NCBI GenBank assembly: GCA_016183425.1
Contig: JACPEP010000017.1
Coordinates: forward strand, 1-64,000
From: Chloroflexota bacterium
Lineage (GTDB): Bacteria > Chloroflexota > Dehalococcoidia > JACPEP01
Reading direction: 5' to 3'
Length of the DNA: 64,000 bases
The notes under the pieces are model-generated. The model had not been told where the DNA came from. It was given only the letters and a program-made list of their open reading frames with translations, and ran no database searches. Shown here one piece after another: positions 38,003 to 46,770 of the stretch; the first letter of the stretch is position 1; each line of letters begins with the position of its first letter. The translations under genes were made by a program, and so were the position numbers.

Positions 38003-39600
38003 TCCGCCCCCCTCCTCTCGAAGAAGCGTTCTTCCTCCATATGCCCCTGGCCGTAGCGCCATAAAAGGGGGGAAAAGCGAATGCCCCGTTTCCAGCAAAA
38101 CTCTCGCACCTCGTCGGCGAGGCGGTCCTGGACGCCGATGACCCTTTTCTGGGTCAGGTCGAAATAAGTGGCCTCCACGCTGGGCAGCGACAAGGGCATC
38201 ATCTCCAATCCCAGAAAAACCACACGACGATGCTCCGCCACCCTCTCCGCCACGTCCTGGTCTATGACTTTCCCGTAAACGATGGCCCCCGAAACCCCTC
38301 CCGTTGCCTCTAGGATAATGACGCCGCCCTCCTCTCGCCGGGTCACCCGCCAGCCCTTGTCTTCCATAAGGCCCATAATCTCCGGCAGGCGGGCGCGAAA
38401 TATGAGGTCCTTCTGCTCCAGAGTCAGGTCCCGCCCGGCGGCTTTAATCACCGTGGCTGGCACACCTCCCACCAGAGTTCGGGGAGGCACGTCGGCGGTG
38501 ACGTACGAGTTCACCATGACCGCGGCGCCATCGCCGATAGTCACGCCAGGAAAGACGAAGCAGTTTACCCCCAGGAAGACGTGGTTGCCGATGGCCACCG
38601 GGCCCCAACGGGCGGGGTAGCCCTCCAGTATGGACTGCCAATGGCTGTGGGTAAAAATGATTGCCTTGGGGGCCAGACATACCTCATTGCCCAGGGTGAT
38701 AGGGTGGCAGGGGTTGATATAGGAGGCGGTGCCGAAGAAGCACATGTCGCCCACCTTTAGCTTCGCCCCCGGGTCCTTGTGGCCGCCGCCGCCGATGACC
38801 ACGTCCTCCTTGGTGTAAAGGAGGTCGCCGATGTCTATCTCCCGACAACTGGCCTGCACCCTGGTGCCAAAGCTTACCATGCGCCCCAGGCGCAGGCGGT
38901 CGCAGTCGATAATGGTGCCCTCGCCGATGACGGTGCCCGGGCCGATAACTATCTTTTGGGCCACGATAACGGAGCCTGCCTCTAGCCTTACATCCTGGCC
39001 GATGACAGCACCGTGTATACGGTACAGGTGTACCTTCATCTCAGAAGACAGTTTGGAAAAGCCCTCCCTGTCCCGGGAGAGGAGACTGAAGAAATGAGGG
39101 TCCAGCGCTCCGCCGCCCCCAGATATGGATACCCCGCCCCCTCCTTCCCAAGAGGTAGCTACATCCCGGATCGTGACCTCCCCTCGGGGTCCCGTTCCCG
39201 TCACGTCTTTAAGCTCTACTCCCTTCTCTCGGGCCAGCCGCCGAGCGGCGGGCGACGCCGGCACCCTTCCCTGAGATAGAAGGTTGATGGGGTATTCAGT
39301 ATTCCCGTCGGAGGAGGCTACCGCCGCGATGGGAGCCACCTTGTCAAGTCGAACCTCCTCCCACTCCTCATCTCCCATCAAGGCGATAACACTCAAAACG
39401 GCGACGGTTTCCCCCTCCCGGGTCAGGATGCGTTTCAACTCTCCTGACTCCTCCGCCTCCAGCTCTACCACCGCTTTGTCCGTTTCGATGGACGCCAGCA
39501 CCTCCCCCTTCTCCACCCAGTCGCCCTCCTTCTTGTGCCATTGGGCGATTAGGGCTTCGGTCATATTGGCGCCTATTTGGGGTAGGATCACTCTGGTCAT
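37999..39600 (-). CDS. Lipoyl domain + peripheral-subunit-binding domain + left-handed beta-helix acyltransferase fusion (non-canonical E2-like protein)
   Basis: Lipoyl: MTRVILPQIGANMTEALIAQWHKKEGDWVEKGEVLASIETDKAVVELEAEESGEL. PSBD: VPASPAARRLAREKGVELKDVTGTGPRGEVTIRDV. LbH: VIGPGTVIGEGTIIDCDRLRLGRMVSFG...HSHWQSI...VAIGNHVFLGVNCFVFPGVTIGDGAAVMVNSYVTADVPPRTLVGGVPATVIK. No E2 CAT domain is apparent. Confidence 0.88.
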   Translation of the reverse strand: MTRVILPQIGANMTEALIAQWHKKEGDWVEKGEVLASIETDKAVVELEAEESGELKRILTREGETVAVLSVIALMGDEEWEEVRLDKVAPIAAVASSDGNTEYPINLLSQGRVPASPAARRLAREKGVELKDVTGTGPRGEVTIRDVATSWEGGGGVSISGGGGALDPHFFSLLSRDREGFSKLSSEMKVHLYRIHGAVIGQDVRLEAGSVIVAQKIVIGPGTVIGEGTIIDCDRLRLGRMVSFGTRVQASCREIDIGDLLYTKEDVVIGGGGHKDPGAKLKVGDMCFFGTASYINPCHPITLGNEVCLAPKAIIFTHSHWQSILEGYPARWGPVAIGNHVFLGVNCFVFPGVTIGDGAAVMVNSYVTADVPPRTLVGGVPATVIKAAGRDLTLEQKDLIFRARLPEIMGLMEDKGWRVTRREEGGVIILEATGGVSGAIVYGKVIDQDVAERVAEHRRVVFLGLEMMPLSLPSVEATYFDLTQKRVIGVQDRLADEVREFCWKRGIRFSPLLWRYGQGHMEEERFFERRGAE

Positions 39601-40577
39601 ATCTGTGCCATCACCTGGGTCACTGCCCGATAGATATCCTCCTTGCTGGGCAAGATGTGCTTCTCTAACTGGTAGCTGAAGGGTATGGGCACGTCTTTAG
39701 CCGCCACCCTTTGGATAGGAGCGTCCAGGTATTCATAGGCGCGCTCCTGGATCTGCATCCCCACCTCCGCGCCTACACCGCCCGTCTTGTGGCCCTCCTC
39801 CGCGATGACCACCCGCCCCGTTTTCTTCACCGATGCCACCACCTGGTTTATATCCAGGGGAGACAGGCTGCGGAGGTCGATGACCTCGACGCCGATGTTC
39901 TCTTTCTCCAGCTCTTGGGCCACCTCCAGGGCCATCAAAGTCAGGTAGGAGTAGGTTACCAGGGTTACATCCCGGCCCGCTCTCTTAATGTGGGCCTGCC
40001 CCAGGGGAACGGTGTACTCCTCCTGGGGAACGGGGCCCTTGGTGGCATACAACAGCTTGTGCTCCACAAAAAGGACCGGGTTATCGTCCCGAATGGCTGT
40101 CTTAAGAAGGCCCTTGGCATCGTAAGGGGTGGCCGGTGCCACCACCTTTAGCCCTGGGGTGTGGAGGAACCAGGCCTCCCAGCTTTGGGAGTGGCTGGGG
40201 CCGTAGGAGCGCCATCCTCCGGCGGGGGTTCTCACCACCAGTGGCACCTGCGCCTGGTCGCCGAAAATATAGTGCATTTTGGCGGCGTGATTCACCAATT
40301 GGTCCATGGCCAGGGTGATGAAATCCATGAACATGATCTCCACTACCGGTCTCATGCCAGTGACGGCCGCTCCCAGGGCCACGCCCACTATAGCCGCCTC
40401 GGAGACGGGGGTGTTCCTCACCCGCTCCGAACCGAAGCGCTCTAACATGCCTCGGGTGACCCCGAAGGCGCCGCCGTAGACGCCGATATCTTCCCCCAGG
40501 AGGAACACCATCTCGTCCCGGGCCATCTCCTCCGTCAGGGCCTCTTGAACACCCTGCCAGTAGGTCAGCTCCCTCAT
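39597..40577 (-). CDS. 2-oxoacid/acetoin dehydrogenase E1 component, beta subunit
   Basis: LTYWQGVQEALTEEMARDEMVFLLGEDIGVYGGAFGVTRGMLERFG...NTPVSEAAIVGVALGAA...VIDLRSLSPLDINQVVASVKKTGRVVIAEEGHKTGG. Confidence 0.94.
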   Translation of the reverse strand: MRELTYWQGVQEALTEEMARDEMVFLLGEDIGVYGGAFGVTRGMLERFGSERVRNTPVSEAAIVGVALGAAVTGMRPVVEIMFMDFITLAMDQLVNHAAKMHYIFGDQAQVPLVVRTPAGGWRSYGPSHSQSWEAWFLHTPGLKVVAPATPYDAKGLLKTAIRDDNPVLFVEHKLLYATKGPVPQEEYTVPLGQAHIKRAGRDVTLVTYSYLTLMALEVAQELEKENIGVEVIDLRSLSPLDINQVVASVKKTGRVVIAEEGHKTGGVGAEVGMQIQERAYEYLDAPIQRVAAKDVPIPFSYQLEKHILPSKEDIYRAVTQVMAQI

Positions 40578-41545
40578 GCCAGCACCCCTCGCCCCTCCGG
40601 CACGTAAAGGCCCTCCATGCCCGCCTCCGGGGACGGCAGCGGGCTGCTATGAGCAAACTCTACTGCCCCCTCTACCTCCCTCATCGCCTCGTCCTCCAAG
40701 GCGGACAGGCCTTCCGGAGACAGAAGGCCTGTCTCCAGCAGTGTTCCTTGAAGCCTCAGGATGGGGTCTTTGGCCTGCCACTGGGCCTCCTCCTCTCGGC
40801 TGCGGTACAGGCGCTGGTCGCTTCGAGAGTGGCCGAAGAAGCGGTAGGTCTTGGCCTCGACGAAGAAGGGACCGTGGCCGGCCCGGGCTCGGTCCACCGC
40901 TTCTCCCACTACCTCCCTCACTGCCACAACATCGTTGCCATCTACAGTGGCGTGGGGCATGTTGTAGGCGGCCGCCCGCAGAGCCAGGTCCCTGAGGGGC
41001 ACGGCCTCCCACACCGGGGTGGACATGGCATACAGGTTATTCTCGCACAGATAGACAATGGGCAGTTGCCAGAGGGCGGCCATGTTCAGGGATTCATGAA
41101 AAACCCCCTGGTTGACAGCGCCGTCCCCGAAGAAGCAGACCACCACCTGGTGGGTATGGCGCATCTTGATAGACAGAGCGGCGCCCGTGGCCAGGGGGAT
41201 GCCTCCGCCGGTTATGCCGTTGGAGCCCAGGTGGCCGATGCTGAAGTCGGCCATGTGCTGGGTGCCCCCTTTGCCCTGGCAGTAGCCGTCTATCTTGCCG
41301 AAGAGCTCGGCCATGATGCGCTTGACGTCTCCCCCTTTGGCGATGAAGTGGCCGTGGCCCCGGTGGGTGCTGGTGATGTAGTCCTCTCTGCTCAGCACGG
41401 AGCAGGTGCCAGTGGCCACCGCCTCCTGGCCAGCGTAGAGGTGGGAGGTGCCCTTGATGAAGCCCTGGGCTACCAGCTTGTCCACCCGCTCCTCAAAACG
41501 GCGAATGAGAAGCATGGTGCGCAGGTAATCCACTAGCTCTGGCAC
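40574..41545 (-). CDS. 2-oxoacid/acetoin dehydrogenase E1 component, alpha subunit
   Basis: LLIRRFEERVDKLVAQGFIKGTSHLYAGQEAVATG, YCQGKGGTQHMADF, TPP motif FFGDGAVNQGVFHESLNMAALWQLPIVYLCENN. Confidence 0.94.
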   Translation of the reverse strand: MPELVDYLRTMLLIRRFEERVDKLVAQGFIKGTSHLYAGQEAVATGTCSVLSREDYITSTHRGHGHFIAKGGDVKRIMAELFGKIDGYCQGKGGTQHMADFSIGHLGSNGITGGGIPLATGAALSIKMRHTHQVVVCFFGDGAVNQGVFHESLNMAALWQLPIVYLCENNLYAMSTPVWEAVPLRDLALRAAAYNMPHATVDGNDVVAVREVVGEAVDRARAGHGPFFVEAKTYRFFGHSRSDQRLYRSREEEAQWQAKDPILRLQGTLLETGLLSPEGLSALEDEAMREVEGAVEFAHSSPLPSPEAGMEGLYVPEGRGVLA

Positions 41546-41546
41546 G

Positions 41547-42548
41547 TTAGACCCTCTCTGTTTTACCCTGATGGTTCAGGGAGCGCTGGGCAGCCTCCAG
41601 GACCCGCACCACTCTAAGGCCGTTGTGGCCATCTGTCTGAGGCGTTTTGCCTTCCTCGATGCAGCTCAGGAAATGGCTACATTCATTGCGTAGGGGCTCG
41701 GTGAGGTCGATCTGGGGGATGGAGATGTCCCCAGAGTGAAGGCGGTATTGAAACTCGCCGTAGATCTCCCCTCTTATGTGTACCCCTTTGTCATAGACCT
41801 TCACCTTCGCCTCGTTGTCCACGTCATCGTAAACCACCATTTTCTGGCTTCCCACGATGGTCACTCTTCTCATCTTGCTGGGGTCCAGCCAGCTGGCATG
41901 GACGTGGGCCGCTATCCCCTCCGGAAACATCAGATGGATAAATACTACGTCCTCCACCTGGCTGTTCAGGTAGCTGGCGCCCCGGACGCTCACCTCCAGG
42001 GGCATCGCCTCCAGAAGGTAGAGGAGGATGGAAAGGTCATGGGGAGCGATGCTCCACAGGGCGTTCAGATCCCTCTGCACCTGGCCCAGGTTGACCCGAG
42101 TGGAGTATATGTAGTAGATGCGGCCGATGTTCCCCTGGCTTATCAGCTCCTTGATTTTGATCACCGCCGGGTTGTACTCGAAAATGTGTCCCACCATGAG
42201 GATACGATGGTACTTTTGGGCTGTGGCGACCAGCTCCTCTCCTTCTTTGGATGTCATGGTCATAGGTTTTTCTACCAGGATGTGTTTGCCTGCCTCCAGG
42301 GCCTCCTTTGCCAACTGCAGATGGGTCTGGGCGGGGGTGGCGATGACTACGCCATGAATGTCTTTATCTTCCAGGAGCTCTCGGTAGTCGCTGGTGGTCT
42401 TGGCGGCGGGATAAAGTCTCTGAGCTTGAGACAGACGTTTCCCATCCCTATCGCAGATGGTGGTCAGAGCACCCAACTGATGGAAGTTGCGGGCCAGGTT
42501 AGGGCCCCAGTATCCGTAGCCGACAAGCCCAACCCTAATGGTCAACAA
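41547..42548 (-). CDS. Gfo/Idh/MocA-family oxidoreductase (WbpB-like sugar dehydrogenase)
   Basis: IRVGLVGYGYWGPNLARNFHQLGALTTICDRD, GVVIATPAQTHLQLAKEALEAGKHILVEKPM; likely TTG start preceded by GAGGGG. Confidence 0.88.
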   Translation of the reverse strand: MLTIRVGLVGYGYWGPNLARNFHQLGALTTICDRDGKRLSQAQRLYPAAKTTSDYRELLEDKDIHGVVIATPAQTHLQLAKEALEAGKHILVEKPMTMTSKEGEELVATAQKYHRILMVGHIFEYNPAVIKIKELISQGNIGRIYYIYSTRVNLGQVQRDLNALWSIAPHDLSILLYLLEAMPLEVSVRGASYLNSQVEDVVFIHLMFPEGIAAHVHASWLDPSKMRRVTIVGSQKMVVYDDVDNEAKVKVYDKGVHIRGEIYGEFQYRLHSGDISIPQIDLTEPLRNECSHFLSCIEEGKTPQTDGHNGLRVVRVLEAAQRSLNHQGKTERV

Positions 42549-42576
42549 TCACCCCTCATAGAAACCCACGCTTTAA

Positions 42577-42605
42577 AAAATACCCTCTTGGGGGAGGGCT
42601 GTCAA
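42577..42605 (-). promoter_or_regulatory. Candidate sigma70-type promoter TTGACA-N17-TATTTT
   Basis: On the minus strand, TTGACA (42605-42600), 17-nt spacer, TATTTT (42582-42577); upstream of the Gfo/Idh-E1-lipoyl operon. Confidence 0.55.
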
Positions 42606-42709
42606 GTTAGATTGCTAAAATATTTCATCAAGATTGGGAAGAATTTTTCAAAGCACTCTCCCTAGGGCAGGGGCTCTGAAAATCCGGGAAGATGATGACA
42701 CTGCTCTCT

Positions 42710-43693
42710 TCATGTCTCTTGAAGCTCCTCCAGCACCGCCAGAAGCTCTCGTTTCCTTTTCTCCAGAGGGAAAAGCTCTTTAATACGTTCTCTAGCCAGG
42801 GGACCCAGGTTTGAGGAAAGGGCCTCTCCTATTCTTTCCGCCACCTCCCCAGGCTCCAGGCTATCGACGTAAAAGCCACAGTCCCCCACCACCTCCGGGA
42901 GAGCGCCCCGCCGGGATACCACCGGTACACACTCACAGAGCATGGCCTCGGCCAGGGCGCAGCCGAAGCTCTCCTGACGGGAGACCTGGAAGAAGACCTT
43001 GCTCCGGCTATAGGCGTTTATCAGCTCTTGCCCATAAAGCCCGCCGGCAAAGGTCACGTTGGGGGTCGCCATGTCCTTTAGACGGTGAACGCTCTCATCC
43101 AGCCATGGTCCCACCAGACGGAAAGGGAGGTGAGGCATCAGGCGGGCGGCGGCCATGAAGATGTCCAGACCGGTGATGGGGATAGAAATGTTTGAGATTC
43201 CCCGTACTGCCAGGACCATGTCCGCCCGGACGGCCTCTGGTACTGGCGCGAAGGTTGCCGCGTCGAAACCATGGTATATCGTTCTCATCCTCGCTTCGGG
43301 CGCTCCGGCATTGGCTATGGCCTGCTGACGAGTGAAGTGGGAGACGGCCAGCGTCAGGTGGGCGCGGCGAAAGACGTAGCGGGGGCACCACCCTTTCCAC
43401 CGTCGGGATAAGAGGCCGTAACTGGGTAGCTCCGGCATTCTAACCACGTCGTAGCCCCCCGCCACCACCAGGCTCTTCTTCCCCAGGAACCGGGAGAAGA
43501 GGACCGTCCAGAAGGCGTGAAGGGCGCCGAACCAGGAGAAGGTGGCGTCGCACCACATGACACCTCGGGCCAGGGCGGGAAGGCTCCCCAGGCCAGTATA
43601 GTGAAGCTCCCGTACCTGGTGGGCCTCCTGAAGAAGACGCAGGTCTTTTTCCACAAAAGAAGACCGGGTGGGGTAGACGAAAAGAATCTTCAT
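42710..43693 (-). CDS. GT4-family glycosyltransferase
   Basis: TIYHGFDAATFAPVPEA, NVTFAGGLYGQELINAYSRSKVFFQVSRQESFGCALAEAMLCECVPVVSRRGALPEVVG. Confidence 0.88.
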   Translation of the reverse strand: MKILFVYPTRSSFVEKDLRLLQEAHQVRELHYTGLGSLPALARGVMWCDATFSWFGALHAFWTVLFSRFLGKKSLVVAGGYDVVRMPELPSYGLLSRRWKGWCPRYVFRRAHLTLAVSHFTRQQAIANAGAPEARMRTIYHGFDAATFAPVPEAVRADMVLAVRGISNISIPITGLDIFMAAARLMPHLPFRLVGPWLDESVHRLKDMATPNVTFAGGLYGQELINAYSRSKVFFQVSRQESFGCALAEAMLCECVPVVSRRGALPEVVGDCGFYVDSLEPGEVAERIGEALSSNLGPLARERIKELFPLEKRKRELLAVLEELQET

Positions 43694-43705
43694 CGTTTCC
43701 CTTAA

Positions 43706-45178
43706 TTACTCTTTGGGCTTCCACAGCCAGTAGTTGGCCGTTGTGTCAGAGACGTAGTAGTAGTCCTCCATGTTCATCCCCAGTTGCCAGAAGCCGCCCC
43801 GCCGGGAGATGATGAGGCCATATTCTTTGTTTCGAATCTTTCCCTGGAGAGGCTCCGGGTCCCAGTAACCCCTGCTCACCAGGTAGATAAAGTTGTTGTC
43901 CGGCCCGAACTCCACCTCTTTATCGGCGTCGCCCTCGGTAAAGTGACCATCCAGGGACAACACTGGTCTCTGAGCGGCGTTGATAGAGCTGAGAACTCGT
44001 TCCCTCTCCTGAGCCCTCTGGCTGTACGGGGAGGGGGGGGTATAGAGGTAGAAGAAATACTGCTCCTGGATTCGGGAGGGGAGGTTGGGGGCGTGGAACA
44101 GGGATAGCGCCTGAAAAAGAAGGAGCGACGGCACAAGGAGGGAAAGAATGGCATGCTGGGGGGTTCGGAGCGTCAGTTGCCACAGGTGGTGGAAGGAGAG
44201 GCCAAAAAGGATGCATAGCAGGGCCATAAGCTCGATGAAATGATTGGGGCCCACCGCCAGCACCGCCGTCGTCCTCAAAGTGACCACCAGGTTGGGAATG
44301 AGCCAGAAGCTGAAGATGGCCGCCTCTTTTCTCCAGTCCTGCCTTATGAAGTAGGCCAGTGCCAGGGCCAGGAGCACGGGGTGGACTATTATCAGGCGGT
44401 ACAATTCCTTAAATAACCGCTCTACATCGGTGGGAAAGGTCAGGGGCACCGTGATGTTATGGAAGAAAAATTCGCCCTGGGTAAGATAGTTGAGGCCGAA
44501 AAAGATGGTCAGGACGAGGAAGGCAAAGGTGAAGCCAAATTGTAGTCCAGACGTCTTTTTCTTAAGGAAAATGTAAATAAAAGCAGCCACCGGCGCCGCG
44601 ATCTCAGGCCCTTTGGTGAAAAGGGCGAAGGTGAGCAGAAGGGAAGAGAGAAAAATCGTGGTTGAGTTCAGCTTTCGGTACAGCAGATACATCCCGCCAA
44701 AGGCCAGGGCGACGCCCAGGAAGTCCACCCGATAATCGGGGGAGAAGCTATAGACAACGTAGGTGGAGAAGAAGAGAAAGGTAGCCGTGGTGGAGGTGAG
44801 GATGCTTTTTGTCTCTCTCCGCAGCACCAGAAATGTCACCAGCCCGATAAAAAGGGCCGAGGCGAAGGAAATAACCCTGCCCACCGCATAGAAGGTCCCG
44901 AACAGGCGACTCAGTGTCGCTACCAGCCATAGATACCCCGGTCCATAAAAGGGGAGGATGTAGGGTGGGGAGTTGGGGTCGCGATACAGGTCTTCGCCGG
45001 CGACAATGAGCTTGACCAGCCCCAAAAGGTAGGGCTCGTGATAATCGATAGAGTAGGGGAAAAAGGTCTCGTGGAAAGAGCGATAGAGAAAGAAGAGGAA
45101 ATAGAGGGTGAGGAACAGCAAGCTGAGGCCCAACAATATCTGCTGGGGGAGGTTTTTAACGGCCTTGGCTTGGCTCAT
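43706..45178 (-). CDS. Polytopic membrane protein, ArnT/GT39- or GT87-like
   Basis: Many TM segments; PYSIDYHEPYLLGLVKLIVAGEDLYRDPNSPPYILPFYGPGYLWLVA. Confidence 0.7.
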   Translation of the reverse strand: MSQAKAVKNLPQQILLGLSLLFLTLYFLFFLYRSFHETFFPYSIDYHEPYLLGLVKLIVAGEDLYRDPNSPPYILPFYGPGYLWLVATLSRLFGTFYAVGRVISFASALFIGLVTFLVLRRETKSILTSTTATFLFFSTYVVYSFSPDYRVDFLGVALAFGGMYLLYRKLNSTTIFLSSLLLTFALFTKGPEIAAPVAAFIYIFLKKKTSGLQFGFTFAFLVLTIFFGLNYLTQGEFFFHNITVPLTFPTDVERLFKELYRLIIVHPVLLALALAYFIRQDWRKEAAIFSFWLIPNLVVTLRTTAVLAVGPNHFIELMALLCILFGLSFHHLWQLTLRTPQHAILSLLVPSLLLFQALSLFHAPNLPSRIQEQYFFYLYTPPSPYSQRAQERERVLSSINAAQRPVLSLDGHFTEGDADKEVEFGPDNNFIYLVSRGYWDPEPLQGKIRNKEYGLIISRRGGFWQLGMNMEDYYYVSDTTANYWLWKPKE

Positions 45179-45286
45179 GAGAGGCTTGACTTAGGGTTGG
45201 AACAACAAATGAGCGGTCTCTCTCCCAGGTTTTGGTGTCCCAAACTAAAGAGGTTTTCCTCGTTAGTTGGTCTAACCAGACTTGGA

Positions 45287-46720
45287 CTAATTTCCCCGTG
45301 AGACGAACAGGCCCTTCAGAACAGCGATACTTGTCTTCACTACCCATCTGAGTTCCTCCAAGGACTTGATGGATAAAACAAATTGCATAATCTTTTTGGG
45401 GCGAAAGTAGAATTCTCGGTATGCCTTCTTATAATAGAAAATAACCTCTTCCTTTTTAAGACCGTCCATTTCGTAGGCTGGCACAGGCACATTGAACCCT
45501 GTGCTCAAACCATAACGAGCATCTACCAGCAATCGGCCATTTCCCTTGACAAAATCGTAGAGTTCCGTTGCCGGAAGGGGCAAGGTGATAAAGAACTCGG
45601 CATTGTTAAGAGGCAGCTCTTTGGCCAGACGGATGGTGGCCTGCATCGTCTGCTCAGTATCTCCCGGCAGTCCCAACATGAAAAAACCATCCACGATGAA
45701 CCCAGCTTTCTGGGCTAAGGTGCAGGCACGACGGATGGTTGCCACATCCGTCCCTTTCTTGATGCCTCGGAGTATCGCCTCGTCCCCGGATTCAATACCA
45801 AAGGCGATTCGGAAAACAGAGGCTTTTTTCATCAAGTCGATTAATTCATCATCAATAGAATCGGCTCGGATGCCATTTTGAAAATTTATGGCTAGCGGAT
45901 ATGACCGTTGGCTCAAAAGTGTCAAAATCTCCAATGCCCGTTGTCTTTTGGTAGCAAAAGCATCATCTAAGACGTCCAGTTGCTTAATGTGATACTTCTC
46001 CACAGCGTAATCAATTTCCTGGATTACATTTTGGGTTGACCGAAAGGTCACTCTTCGTCCAAAGGTGCTCTTGCTACAAAATGTGCACCCATAGGGGCAG
46101 CCTCGGCTGGTCATTATAGGCATCGCCGGAGTTCTTCTCACCCGATGGGAATAGCGGGTCAAGTTGGGAAGGAGGTCGAAGGCGGGGAAGGGTAACTGAT
46201 CCAGGTTCCTTATGCGCTCTCGTGGCGGGTTGATGACCACCTCTTCTCCGCGCCAAAAGGCGACGCCACGAACATCATCGAACAAAGGTTTCTGACTGCG
46301 CCTTCGCTCCATTATTTCTAATACTGTTTCTTCTCCTTCACCAAAAATAGCTGCGTCAGCGGCACTGTTCCTTAGGCTCTCTCCAACCAGTGCTGAAACT
46401 TGAGGGCCCCCCATTATGACGGTTCTCGTTGCTGTCTCTTGTTTCAAGAGTTTTGATAGACGAACTGCCGCCTGGTAGGAGATTACATTGACCGAAATTC
46501 CCACCACACCAGGGTCGAGCCTCTGTATCTCCACCAAAATGTCGGATTCAGACATTTGGAGCACATGGGCATCAACAATGGCACAACTAAACCCATGCTC
46601 CCTCAGATAGCTGGCTATGTATGCTGGGCCCAAAGGCGGCACAAAGGTTGTCTCATTTATACCACGAGCATAGTCGGGAAAGGGATTGACCAACACTATG
46701 TCCATTCCCGGGGACTCCAT
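45287..46720 (-). CDS. B12-binding domain radical SAM protein
   Basis: MDIVLVNPFPDYARG..., VIMGGPQVSALVGE, TSRGCPYGCTFCSKSTFGRRVTFRS. Confidence 0.9.
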   Translation of the reverse strand: MESPGMDIVLVNPFPDYARGINETTFVPPLGPAYIASYLREHGFSCAIVDAHVLQMSESDILVEIQRLDPGVVGISVNVISYQAAVRLSKLLKQETATRTVIMGGPQVSALVGESLRNSAADAAIFGEGEETVLEIMERRRSQKPLFDDVRGVAFWRGEEVVINPPRERIRNLDQLPFPAFDLLPNLTRYSHRVRRTPAMPIMTSRGCPYGCTFCSKSTFGRRVTFRSTQNVIQEIDYAVEKYHIKQLDVLDDAFATKRQRALEILTLLSQRSYPLAINFQNGIRADSIDDELIDLMKKASVFRIAFGIESGDEAILRGIKKGTDVATIRRACTLAQKAGFIVDGFFMLGLPGDTEQTMQATIRLAKELPLNNAEFFITLPLPATELYDFVKGNGRLLVDARYGLSTGFNVPVPAYEMDGLKKEEVIFYYKKAYREFYFRPKKIMQFVLSIKSLEELRWVVKTSIAVLKGLFVSRGN

Positions 46721-46770
46721 CTATGTTTCACAACTATGTTTCACAACCTTCTCCTGAAGAGGCCCTGGGC

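Noticed and set aside
40649-41536. 295-aa plus-strand ORF
   Set aside because: Shadow ORF antisense to E1 alpha; no family resemblance, typical of GC-rich coding DNA.
41736-42665. 309-aa plus-strand ORF
   Set aside because: Antisense shadow of the Gfo/Idh oxidoreductase.
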